Below are positions 35,066-42,183 of a stretch of DNA of 42,183 bases, one piece after another. Position 1 is the stretch's first letter, and every line of letters begins with the position of its first letter. The notes beneath the pieces were generated by a model, which was not told the DNA's origin, searched no databases, and was given only the letters and a program-made list of their open reading frames with translations. Source of the DNA: Betaproteobacteria bacterium (lineage in GTDB: Bacteria > Pseudomonadota > Gammaproteobacteria > Burkholderiales > SG8-41); the NCBI GenBank assembly GCA_016192825.1, contig JACPTK010000005.1, positions 1-42,183 of the forward strand. The letters run 5' to 3'. Position numbers and translations under genes: made by a program.

Positions 35066-35160
35066 GGTCAGTGTAAGATTTCCGCGCCGACCAGCGCTTC
35101 GGTTTATTGAAAACTTACACCGACCCCATTTAGCCCCATTTAGCCACCCCATTTAGCCAC
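35066..35160. repeat. GGTCAGTGTAAG inverted repeat and CCCCATTTAG tandem repeat
   Basis: GGTCAGTGTAAGATTTC (from 35068) is inverted as GAAAACTTACACCGACC (to about 35126). It is followed by three tandem CCCCATTTAGCC units to 35160. The structure marks the end of the truncated regulator region and resembles short repeat remnants of mobile elements. Confidence 0.65.
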
Positions 35161-35811
35161 AACGGCAAGATCTCGATGTTGGCAGTGTCGATCGGGCGCG
35201 ATACCCCTGTCCTGGGTCATCGCGGATACTTTATTCGCGCTCTTTACACGCGGCGGCTAACGGGTGACCCGGGACTTCGGGACTGTGACCTTCGTGCTGA
35301 AGCTTTTCGGCGACGGCCTCGCCGGCGGCAACAGCTCCTCTTGAAGCGAGCTGCGCACGTTCCAATGTCCGGAACGAGTGCCGACCCGCTTGACATTTTC
35401 CTCGAGCTCTGGGTATTGTCACTCGGTGAAGTCAAGTCTCGAGTTGAAATAGCCCACGTTGTATTTGCGTAGAACGAAGATATTTGTGGGCGCTCGCAAC
35501 AATGGTGGAGACCATCGAGTTATTCAGAAGACCGGATGGCTCCTCGCTAACTCCCGCGCGCGAGCGAACAGTCAAAGTATCGGAAAATGACCGAACTGCT
35601 TCGTTCGGTCCATTCCTTCAGAAGGCCGACGCTTCGGCTCTTCCGAGGTTGAAGCCCGATTCCCGCCCTGCGAGTTGCTGCTCCCAATCGACGACATCGG
35701 GCACGGCACTGCCAACACGGCACTGCCAAGACGCGCACGTAGGTCGCCATCGAAGAGATCCGGCGCGAACGCTCAAGCTGTAGAGATGAACTGAAAAATC
35801 AAAAGCGAGCC
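35161..35811. other. Gene-poor spacer upstream of the CapA cassette
   Basis: No convincing gene is found in about 650 bp. A 99-codon frame (35484-35783) is cysteine/serine/arginine-rich and low in protein-like features, so it is not called. The segment probably contains the promoter of the CapA operon and degenerate mobile DNA, but no promoter box can be chosen with confidence. Confidence 0.5.
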
Positions 35812-36972
35812 ATGGAAAACGGCAACGTTATCGTGACGGCGGTGGGCGATTACAACCTGGACGAGCCGGACAATCCCGAAGCGATCTTCGAATACACCGC
35901 GGACATGCTGAGGCGCGCGGACATAGCCTTCTGCCAGCTCGAGTGCCCTTACTCCGATAAAGGTTCCATGAACTCCAATGGGCCTCGCGGCGCGATCCAG
36001 CGCGACGTCGGAAATCTGAAAGGGATTCCGTTTGCCGGCTTCGATGTGGTTTCCATGGCGGGGAACCACATCATGGACTGGGGACAAGATGCGCTGCTGG
36101 ACTGCAGGGAACGCCTGCGCAGCGAAGGCATTACCGTAATCGGAGCGGGAGCAAACATCGAGGAGGCACGGAAACCCGCCATCCTGGAGCGGGACGGGAA
36201 TCGAATCGCTTTCCTGTCGTATTGCTCTGTAGCACCCAAGGGGTACTACGCATCGCCCGGGAAGGCCGGAATTGCTCCCATGCGGGTCATCACACACTAC
36301 GAGCCCTTCGAAGACGATCAGCCGGGTACACCGTGCGAGACCATGACTTTTCCGGTGCCAAGAGACCTCGAAGCGTTGACGGGGGATATCAGGAGTTTGC
36401 GGAGCAAAGCCGATGTCGTGGTGGTGTCACAACACTGGGGAATCCACGGCCTGCCCTACAAGATCGCCGACTACCAGCCGATCGTCGCGCACGCCGCGAT
36501 CGATGCCGGCGCCGATATAGTCGTCGGGCACCATCCGCACATGCTGAAAGGGGTGGAGGTCTTCAAGGGCAAGGTCATCCTGTACAGCATCGGTGCCTTT
36601 GCCTATAGCCGCAGACCCTCGACCAGAGCCGACTACCTCAAGCAGCACGATCCGGACTGGGAAACCGCTCGACAGCGTGTCTGGAAGGAGGTGGTTCAGG
36701 GCCTGGCGCCTTCCGGCAAGCCTGGCGATTACGGCTTCCACGGCCACTCGAAGCGCAGCATGATCATCAACATGAGGATAAAGAACAAAGAACTGCGGCG
36801 CGTCTCCTTCATTCCCGTGATGATCAACGAGAAGAACCAGCCCCAGCCGCTTTCTCCCTCGGATCCGAAAGGGCAGGATGTCATCCGGGATCTGGCGACT
36901 GCGACCGATAAAGCAAACATGAATGGCCGGTTCGCCGTGGACGGCGAGGAAGTCGTGATCTCGCCATCCTGA
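35812..36972 (+). CDS. CapA/PgsA-family metallophosphatase-like protein (first copy)
   Basis: The 386-residue protein matches the bacterial capsule-synthesis CapA fold, a calcineurin-like phosphoesterase. Visible ligand motifs are VGDYNLD near the N-terminus, VVSMAGNHIMDWGQDALLD, VVSQHWGIHG and VGHHPHMLKGVE. There is no signal peptide, whereas PgsA proteins of poly-gamma-glutamate synthesis are usually exported or anchored. It opens a four-gene plus-strand cassette with a TctC-type binding protein and an FAH enzyme, so a catabolic phosphoesterase or hydrolase role is more likely than capsule synthesis. Confidence 0.85.
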   Translation: MENGNVIVTAVGDYNLDEPDNPEAIFEYTADMLRRADIAFCQLECPYSDKGSMNSNGPRGAIQRDVGNLKGIPFAGFDVVSMAGNHIMDWGQDALLDCRERLRSEGITVIGAGANIEEARKPAILERDGNRIAFLSYCSVAPKGYYASPGKAGIAPMRVITHYEPFEDDQPGTPCETMTFPVPRDLEALTGDIRSLRSKADVVVVSQHWGIHGLPYKIADYQPIVAHAAIDAGADIVVGHHPHMLKGVEVFKGKVILYSIGAFAYSRRPSTRADYLKQHDPDWETARQRVWKEVVQGLAPSGKPGDYGFHGHSKRSMIINMRIKNKELRRVSFIPVMINEKNQPQPLSPSDPKGQDVIRDLATATDKANMNGRFAVDGEEVVISPS

Positions 36973-36981
36973 TTTCCTGCT

Positions 36982-37971
36982 ATGGAGAATGCATTGCTCC
37001 CTGGACGTCTTGCGGCATCGAAAGCCTCATTGGCAGCCATTCTCGTCGTGGTTCTCGGGGCCAGCGAGGTTTACAGCCAGGAATACCCCGTCAGGCCCAT
37101 TCGCATCGTCACTTCGGCACCCGGGGGCGGCCGCGATTTCGTCGCGCGCTTGATCGCGCAGGGGATTTCGGACCGCCTGGGCAAGCGGGTGATCGTCGAC
37201 AACCGCGGCGGTGCAGTCCTGATGGCCGAAATTGTGTCCAATGCAACGCCCGACGGTTACACCTTTCTTATCGCGGCCAGCACCCTCTGGATCGGGCCGC
37301 TTCTGCAGAAAATGCCTTACGACGTAGACCGGGATTTTGCGCCGGTGACGTTCACGGACAAGTCGCCCGGCATCATGGCCGTGCATCCCACGTTGCCGGT
37401 TCCGATAAAGTCGGTGCGGGAATTCATCGCCCTCGCCAAAGCCAGGCCGGGACAGTTGAACTACAGTTCGAGCGCGCCGGGCTCGTCCTCCCATCTCGCC
37501 GCAGAACTCTTCAAGATGATGGCTGGAGTTGATCTGGTGCGAGTTTCGTACAAGGGCTCCGGCCCGTCAGTGCTGGCGGTGATGCAGGGGGAAGTGCAGG
37601 TAATCATCAATACCGGCAGTTCCATAGAGCCGCACGCCAGATCCGGCAGATTGAGGGCTTTGGCAGTCACCAGCCTCGATCCTTCCAGATTGTTTCCCGA
37701 TTTGCCTACTGTGGCGGCTTCGGGCGTGCCCGGCTACGAGTTTGTAACCTCCGGGATCATGGTCGCCCCGGCGAAGACCCCGGCGGCAGTCATCAGGCGC
37801 GTGAACCAGGAAGTGGTGCGATACCTGAACACATCAGAGGCGAAAGAGAAGTTTCTCGTGCAAGGGGTAGAACCGTACGGCAGTTCGCCGAAGGAATTGG
37901 ATCGCGTTCTCAAGGCTGAAAGGGCCATGTGGGCGAAGGTCATCAAGCACGCCGGTATCGTAGCCAAGTAA
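36982..37971 (+). CDS. Tripartite tricarboxylate transporter substrate-binding protein (TctC/Bug family)
   Basis: The 329-residue periplasmic binding protein has a signal peptide (AAILVVVLGASEVYSQEYP, cleavage likely after YSQ) and Bug-family motifs: YPVRPIRIVTSAPGGGRDF, VDNRGGAVLMAEIVSNATPD and FAPVTFTDKSPGIMAVHP. Bug proteins bind carboxylates and related small molecules. No TctA/TctB membrane genes are adjacent, as is usual for the expanded Bug family in Burkholderiales. It begins 9 nt after the first CapA gene. Confidence 0.93.
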   Translation: MENALLPGRLAASKASLAAILVVVLGASEVYSQEYPVRPIRIVTSAPGGGRDFVARLIAQGISDRLGKRVIVDNRGGAVLMAEIVSNATPDGYTFLIAASTLWIGPLLQKMPYDVDRDFAPVTFTDKSPGIMAVHPTLPVPIKSVREFIALAKARPGQLNYSSSAPGSSSHLAAELFKMMAGVDLVRVSYKGSGPSVLAVMQGEVQVIINTGSSIEPHARSGRLRALAVTSLDPSRLFPDLPTVAASGVPGYEFVTSGIMVAPAKTPAAVIRRVNQEVVRYLNTSEAKEKFLVQGVEPYGSSPKELDRVLKAERAMWAKVIKHAGIVAK

Positions 37972-38034
37972 GCACAGCAGGTGCATGCCTCCCAGCGGCA
38001 GTCCGTCCTGTCAGCGGTCCCGAAAGGACACAGC

Positions 38035-39162
38035 ATGCAAGACCGTGAGGATGCGGTATCTCTTTATGCGGTTGGAGACGTATGCGTCAATCGGGAGATG
38101 CCGGAATCGATTTTTTCTCTTTCCGCTCCGGTATTGAACGAGGCTGACATCGCCTTCTGCCAGCTCGAGACGGTCTATTCCGAACGGGGCACACCTTCCG
38201 TCGTGGTGGGCCGGCCGCTTCGCGCCCATCCGAGAAACGTATCAGCCTTCGCGTTCGCGGGATTCGACATTGTTTCGCTGGCCGGCAACCATGTCATGGA
38301 TTTTGGGGCCGAGGCGCTTGCCGACACCAAAGAGCTGTTCGAGAGCAGAAACATATGCACGGTAGGAGCCGGCCGGAACATATCCGAAGCGAGAAAGCCC
38401 GTATTCATGGAGAGGAAAGGCGTGCGGATAGCCTTCCTCGCATACAATTCAGTCCTGCCATACCGGCATTGGGCCGAAGCCGACAAACCGGGTTGTGCCC
38501 CCGTCCGGGTATCGACGTTCTACGAGCAGCTCGAGCCTCACGAACCGGGAGGGCCGGCCCGAGTAATAACCGTCACCGATAAAGGTGATTTGGAGGCCAT
38601 GAAGCAGGATATCGTGAAGGCGAAAGCCTCCGCCGACGCGGTTGTGCTTTCGCTTCACTGGGGCCTGCATTTCACTCCCGCCGTAATAGCCGGCTACCAG
38701 GGAGAGGTCGGCCGCGCAGCCATCGATGCCGGCGCGGATCTGATCATCGGCACGCACGCACACATCCTGAAAGGCATCGAGGTCTACAGGGGCAAGGTCA
38801 TCACGTACTGCCTGTGCAATTTCGCATTCGACAACGGCTGGACCGCTGAGGAGTTTGCGAAGCCAAGACACAGGGAGCGTCAGAAGTACTATCCCAATTT
38901 CGTCTACGACAAGAACTACCCCACTTATACTTTTCCGGTCGATTCCAGGAAAACGGCTGTACTCAAATGCAGCATAACGAAAGCCGGGGTCCAGCGCGTC
39001 TCCCTTCTCCCTGCATACATAAACAGCGACGGACAACCCGAAATCCTGGCCAGGTCGGATCCCAGAAGCGCCGAAGTGTTCAATTACATGGACGATCTGT
39101 GCAGAGAGTTCAATACGAAACTGTCCTTTGATGGCGACGAGGTGTTAATCCATACCGGCTAA
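38035..39162 (+). CDS. CapA/PgsA-family metallophosphatase-like protein (second copy)
   Basis: The 375-residue paralogue of the gene at 35812 has AVGDVCVN, IVSLAGNHVMDFGAEALAD, VLSLHWGLHF and IGTHAHILKGIE. Copies differ clearly in sequence, so this is not a recent duplication. The ATG at 38035 is preferred over a GTG at 37981 because AAAGGA lies at ribosome-binding distance and the first motif then falls near the N-terminus, as in the first copy. It has no signal peptide. It is followed after 10 nt by the FAH-family gene. Confidence 0.85.
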   Translation: MQDREDAVSLYAVGDVCVNREMPESIFSLSAPVLNEADIAFCQLETVYSERGTPSVVVGRPLRAHPRNVSAFAFAGFDIVSLAGNHVMDFGAEALADTKELFESRNICTVGAGRNISEARKPVFMERKGVRIAFLAYNSVLPYRHWAEADKPGCAPVRVSTFYEQLEPHEPGGPARVITVTDKGDLEAMKQDIVKAKASADAVVLSLHWGLHFTPAVIAGYQGEVGRAAIDAGADLIIGTHAHILKGIEVYRGKVITYCLCNFAFDNGWTAEEFAKPRHRERQKYYPNFVYDKNYPTYTFPVDSRKTAVLKCSITKAGVQRVSLLPAYINSDGQPEILARSDPRSAEVFNYMDDLCREFNTKLSFDGDEVLIHTG

Positions 39163-39172
39163 TGCACCGACC

Positions 39173-40111
39173 ATGAAACTTCTCTTCTTCGACGATTTCA
39201 GGCTCGGTGTACTGCGGGGAGAGGCCGTCGTCGATGTGTCACAGGCCGTCAGCGATATTCCGCGCGTTGGTCCGCACGACGTCATCAATGGACTCATCGA
39301 ACGGTTTGAAGCCTATCGCGGGCGCCTGGAAGACGCCGCTGCGAGCGGCCCTGGAGTTCCTGTCAGCAGGGTAAAGATCCGGCCGCCACTGCCGCGGCCG
39401 ATCAACATCGATTGCATTGCGGAAAATTATCTGAGTCAGGTCACCTCATCGGAACCTGCACTTATCAATGCATTCCACAAGTCGCCCGGCGCGATTATTG
39501 GAGACGGCGATGTCATGGTCTTGCCTGATGTCCCGGCCAGCAACTTCGAGGCTGAAGCGGAACTCGGGGTAGTGATCGGCAAGGGCGCATTCAACGTCAC
39601 GGCGGCGCAAGCCATGGATCATGTCTTCGGCTACGTCAATTTCATCGACGGATCGGCCAAGGGGCTGCTTCCCGCCAAACATCATCACTTCCAGGTCAAA
39701 TCGCGCGCCACGTTTGCACCCATCGGGCCGTATCTGGCAACCGCCGACGAGATCAGGGACCCGCATGCCGTACGGGTGCGGCTCTGGGTCAATGGCGAGC
39801 TCAGGCAGGATTTCAGTACATCCGGCATGCTTTACAACATTCCACGGTGTATCGAATGGGTCAGCTCCATCCATCCGCTGGAGCCGGGCGATATTCTTGC
39901 TACTGGAACCAATCACGAAGGCCTGGTCAGCCTTCAGGATGGCGACCGCTTGGAGCTCGAAGCAGATGGACTGGGCCGCTTACACGTAAGCTGCCGGGAC
40001 GATTTGAAGCGCACCTGGCCGAAAGAGACCCGGCTCGAGAGATTGCGGAGAGGACTGCCAGCGAGAGCCGAGCAACTCACGGGAAAGTATGCGAAGCCCC
40101 CCAAGGACTAG
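39173..40111 (+). CDS. Fumarylacetoacetate hydrolase-family enzyme
   Basis: The 312-residue protein shows the FAH fold motifs: NYLSQVTSSEPALINAFHKS and PGAIIGDGDVMVLPDVPASN for the substrate face, the metal ligand stretch EAEAELGVVIGKG, GYVNFIDGSAKGLLPAKHHH, and the C-terminal ATGTNHEGLVSLQDGD. Family members cleave C-C bonds, hydrate or decarboxylate keto acids; the specificity is unknown. It closes the cassette and is probably co-transcribed with the CapA and TctC genes. Confidence 0.88.
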   Translation: MKLLFFDDFRLGVLRGEAVVDVSQAVSDIPRVGPHDVINGLIERFEAYRGRLEDAAASGPGVPVSRVKIRPPLPRPINIDCIAENYLSQVTSSEPALINAFHKSPGAIIGDGDVMVLPDVPASNFEAEAELGVVIGKGAFNVTAAQAMDHVFGYVNFIDGSAKGLLPAKHHHFQVKSRATFAPIGPYLATADEIRDPHAVRVRLWVNGELRQDFSTSGMLYNIPRCIEWVSSIHPLEPGDILATGTNHEGLVSLQDGDRLELEADGLGRLHVSCRDDLKRTWPKETRLERLRRGLPARAEQLTGKYAKPPKD

Positions 40112-40275
40112 GCTGGTCCCTCGCTCACGGCGCTCGCGGTCCTCGGCCGGCAGCCTCGTGACTGGTGACTCCACTCGCTGATGCGAGCGACGAGTGACGA
40201 ATGACGGTGAATCAGGAAAAGGCGTGACGGCTGATGACTGACGACTCGTACTGACCACCCCGGCGCTTCGCACCA

Positions 40276-40308
40276 CCCCTCCCTATATGAATCTATATGA
40301 AGGAGGGG
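40276..40308. terminator. Hairpin downstream of the FAH gene
   Basis: CCCCTCC (40276-40282) pairs with GGAGGGG (40302-40308), with AT-rich TATATGAATCTATATGA between. A short T-rich stretch follows at 40312-40320. It is a possible terminator of the CapA-TctC-FAH cassette, 165 nt after its last stop. Confidence 0.45.
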
Positions 40309-40339
40309 AGAATTTCTCTTTGCGGCGTTCCGTCCTTCC

Positions 40340-40366
40340 TTCGTGACCTTCGTGTCCTTCGTGACT
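40340..40366. repeat. Tandem CCTTCGTGA repeat
   Basis: Three near-identical units (CCTTCGTGAC, CTTCGTGTC, CTTCGTGAC) lie in tandem. This short intergenic repeat type is widespread in bacterial genomes and lies just beyond the IS21 remnant. Confidence 0.6.
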
Positions 40367-40370
40367 GTAA

Positions 40371-40602
40371 GTAGTCCGGGCCGCGCACGTTCTCGTGGAA
40401 GAGATCAAGCGCGGCCGGTGTTGCGAGGGGTGCCGGGGTTTCGATTAGGGTGCGCACGGCGCGGTAGCTGTAGCTCCTGAGCGCCGCTGCGCGCTCACAG
40501 GCGCGCTCCAAGGCGGGCGGAGCTGAAGTCCTGGACGAGACGCAGGATGCCCTGGACGCTGCGCAGGGTCTCCTCCGGGTGCGGAGTCTTGTCCGGGGTC
40601 GC
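40371..40602 (-). pseudogene. Frameshifted C-terminal remnant of an IS21-family transposase
   Basis: One minus-strand frame reads HPEETLRSVQGILRLVQDF, continues SSARL, and then must shift one base near 40511-40518 to read RACERAAALRSYSYRAVRTL and end HENVRGPDY. This two-part string matches the C-terminus of IstA transposases of IS21 elements. A single-base change in the CCGCCTTGG stretch explains the frame break. No IS ends or IstB gene are visible. Confidence 0.7.
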
Positions 40603-40846
40603 CCATTACCGTAGCCGCCGCGCGTAAAGAGCGAATGGGGATCAGCACGCTCAACCGCTTTTCCGGGTGATGAGTGATGGGTGATGAGGGCCTGCGCAAG
40701 CGCGGGATGCTCGTCACCTCGTCACTGCATGACTGCTTCACTTGCCTCGTCAGTCTGGCTGGGTGCGCCTCAGTTCGCGGCTCACCGCCGCCGCTTCCCG
40801 CCAAGCAACGAGGCCAGGAGCCCTGTCAGCCTACAAGATGTGAGGG
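40603..40846. other. Gene-free spacer right of the IS21 remnant
   Basis: Short GTGATGAGTGATGG-type tandem sequence near 40670-40690 is partly inverted near 40710-40730. No gene is supported. Confidence 0.5.
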
Positions 40847-41425
40847 TCATTGAGGGACCAGAAACACACCACGGAGGTTTTGGATGCAGGACTCAATCAG
40901 CTTCAATTCCTTACGATCTTGGATGGCCAATTTCCTGTTTTCTAGCCCGTCAATATGCGTCCTTACGAGCGGGCGCAACAACGCGACATACTGGTCGTAG
41001 CTCAACCCAAAAAGCCGCTGCAAGTCCCTTTGTAAAACTTCTTCTTGATTGGTCACATACCGGTCTTGCAGCATCCACCTTGTCTGATGGCCTAATACTT
41101 CCTGCACAGCGTCTCGCCGTAGCTCATAGAAGTTCCCCTCCTCAATCCGAAACACTGTAGTCAGAATTTCTAGTTCATCCAACTCCGCCCTAGAGAGCTC
41201 ATGATCCTCGACGCACTCGCGCGCGAAGACGAGAATAAGATCAAGAAGAGTCTCTTTGAGATTTGGCGCACCTGACAGTCCCTCGTTCGCGATGAGCTTA
41301 TCGAAGCTCGCGCGTGAGAACGTACCAGAAGCGATGAGACTGCAAATTGGACGCATTGCGCCCGAAATTCTTTCTGAGTCAAGGTATCGTCGAAACACCT
41401 CATGGAAGGAATACTTGTCGGCCAT
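40847..41425 (-). CDS. Uncharacterised protein, possibly TerB-like
   Basis: The 192-residue, helix-rich, acidic protein is not firmly recognised. The stretch LKETLLDLILVFARECVEDH followed by ELDELEILTTVFRIEEGNFY resembles the helical TerB fold, but metal-binding residues cannot be confirmed. The C-terminal half LQRLFGLSYDQYVALLRPLV is also helical. A strong GGAGGGG lies nine bases before the ATG, so expression is plausible. It sits between transposase remnants and 69 nt downstream of a truncated PH-like gene on the same strand. Confidence 0.6.
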   Translation of the reverse strand: MADKYSFHEVFRRYLDSERISGAMRPICSLIASGTFSRASFDKLIANEGLSGAPNLKETLLDLILVFARECVEDHELSRAELDELEILTTVFRIEEGNFYELRRDAVQEVLGHQTRWMLQDRYVTNQEEVLQRDLQRLFGLSYDQYVALLRPLVRTHIDGLENRKLAIQDRKELKLIESCIQNLRGVFLVPQ

Positions 41426-41494
41426 GGTCTTCCCCTCCCTAGCGCTTCTAGCTCGAGTGAGGCGGAGCTGAGATTTGCCCGCTAACGAATCCAG

Positions 41495-42049
41495 TCATTT
41501 CGGCTTGTCCGGCAGTAACTTCACGCCGCGAGGTAGTTCCGGGGATTCTAGTCGCAAAATGTTCAGAATCCCGTAAACGCCATCCCAGATGAGCGGATTT
41601 GATACCGTAAAGGTGACTGGTTGGGAGCGTGCGCTTTGATGAACCGTTATACCAGCGGGTGAGTTCGTGACGTTAAGGATCTTAGCGAACGATGCATTGA
41701 GAGTGCGTTTGTCGCCGATAAAGACCAGGCGCCGATTCGTAAGATAGAGGGTACCGTTGGCTGTTTCGCGAATCTCGTCATGCGGACGTGAATGAGCGCC
41801 CCCAAGATACAGTGGAATACCGCCAATCTTGATGCGCGTTCCGGCGCCTCCTGTCACGCGCGCAGCGCGTACTTCACGCATCGTGGAACCGTGTTGCGCG
41901 AGCACAATGAATTCACCTTCCTGAGTGTGGAAATCTGGATCGGTAACTTGCGGCAGCCGCCCCTGCGTTTCGATAGTGCGGATAAAAGACGTAAACTCAT
42001 TGAGTACTTCGGAGCGTTGTTGCTCGTAGTACTGCCTTTTGAAAAATGA
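41495..42049 (-). pseudogene. PH-like domain protein gene lacking its 5' end
   Basis: The readable protein contains FHTQEGEFIVLAQHGSTMRE and then GTLYLTNRRLVFIGDKRTLN, the pattern of bacterial PH-like proteins with a membrane- or lipid-binding beta-sandwich. The frame stays open from about 42070 but has no ATG, GTG or TTG before a GTG at 41905, which would cut the domain. Directly upstream is the end of an IS transposase, so the 5' part was probably removed by IS insertion. Confidence 0.65.
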
Positions 42050-42050
42050 T

Positions 42051-42183
42051 TCATCCGGCTTTCGTATGGATCACGTTAGCCGGGTACAGGTTGAGACCGC
42101 CACAGTGGAAATAGACGGCGATCTTGAAGTTGTTCGGATTGCGGTAGCCACAGGCGCGCTTCTGGACGGTGGCAATTTTGGAG
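42051..42183 (-). CDS. C-terminal end of an ISL3-like transposase (runs off the window)
   Basis: The final 43 residues read TVQKRACGYRNPNNFKIAVY and FHCGGLNLYPANVIHTKAG before the stop. This pattern (basic RxxGYRNxxNF followed by a short hydrophobic strand) is typical of the C-terminus of ISL3/IS1001-type DDE transposases. The gene continues beyond the right edge, so the family is assigned only from this tail. The element's terminal inverted repeat cannot be defined here. Confidence 0.6.
   Translation of the reverse strand, partial: SKIATVQKRACGYRNPNNFKIAVYFHCGGLNLYPANVIHTKAG

Noticed and set aside
33347-35152. 601-codon frame extending AbiEi far upstream
   Set aside because: The N-terminal 329 codons cross the regulator gene on the opposite strand and show no protein family. 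The wHTH domain and its ATG at 34165 define the real start.
35484-35783. 99-codon frame before the CapA operon
   Set aside because: Rich in Ser, Arg and Cys, no ribosome-binding site, no family resemblance.

Overview
The window is high-GC chromosomal DNA, most likely from an unclassified betaproteobacterium (Burkholderiales/Nitrosomonadales type, possibly from a metagenome assembly). The gene order TPR lipoprotein - lolB - ispE - tRNA-Gln - prs - rplY - pth - ychF, the order ftsX/ftsE/ftsY next to an M16 peptidase pair, rsmD, coaD, ferredoxin and mutM, and a Bug/TctC solute-binding protein all point to this class. No genus can be assigned from the sequence alone.

Positions 1-25,500 are ordinary core chromosome. 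ftsX-ftsE-ftsY lie on the minus strand. Two M16 peptidases, rsmD, coaD and a 2[4Fe-4S] ferredoxin lie on the plus strand, followed by mutM (minus) and an Omp85-like outer-membrane protein. A Gld-type ABC exporter cassette (ATPase, permease, GldG-like, DUF4340) is on the minus strand, and then comes the TPR-to-ychF block. An ankyrin lipoprotein, a DMT transporter and an MFS transporter close this part. Many gene boundaries carry related inverted repeats, built either on AGCAGCCTGTCGGAC or on a GCCGGAC...GTCCGGC core. Several of them supply the stop codon or sit a few bases before the next start.

Positions 25,600-35,800 form an accessory island. An amidohydrolase is followed by two antitoxin-like HTH genes without recognisable toxins and a TauE exporter. 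A 51-bp remnant of a second amidohydrolase gene follows. Next comes a cluster of five ACCGGT motifs before a replication-initiator-like HTH gene, and a degenerate tRNA-like sequence with a 30-nt hairpin inserted in its anticodon arm. Twenty bases further on begins a 760-residue AAA_13 ATPase resembling the tRNA-cleaving RloC/PrrC family. An abiE toxin-antitoxin pair follows, flanked by a 206-bp near-direct repeat of a truncated regulator gene. This is the most promising part of the window.

Positions 35,800-40,100 hold a compact plus-strand cassette: CapA-type metallophosphatase, TctC/Bug binding protein, second CapA-type protein, fumarylacetoacetate-hydrolase-family enzyme. It looks like a small catabolic or uptake operon of unknown substrate. 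The right end is decayed accessory DNA: an IS21 transposase remnant, an unknown protein, a PH-like protein gene that has lost its start, and the last codons of an ISL3-like transposase running off the window.
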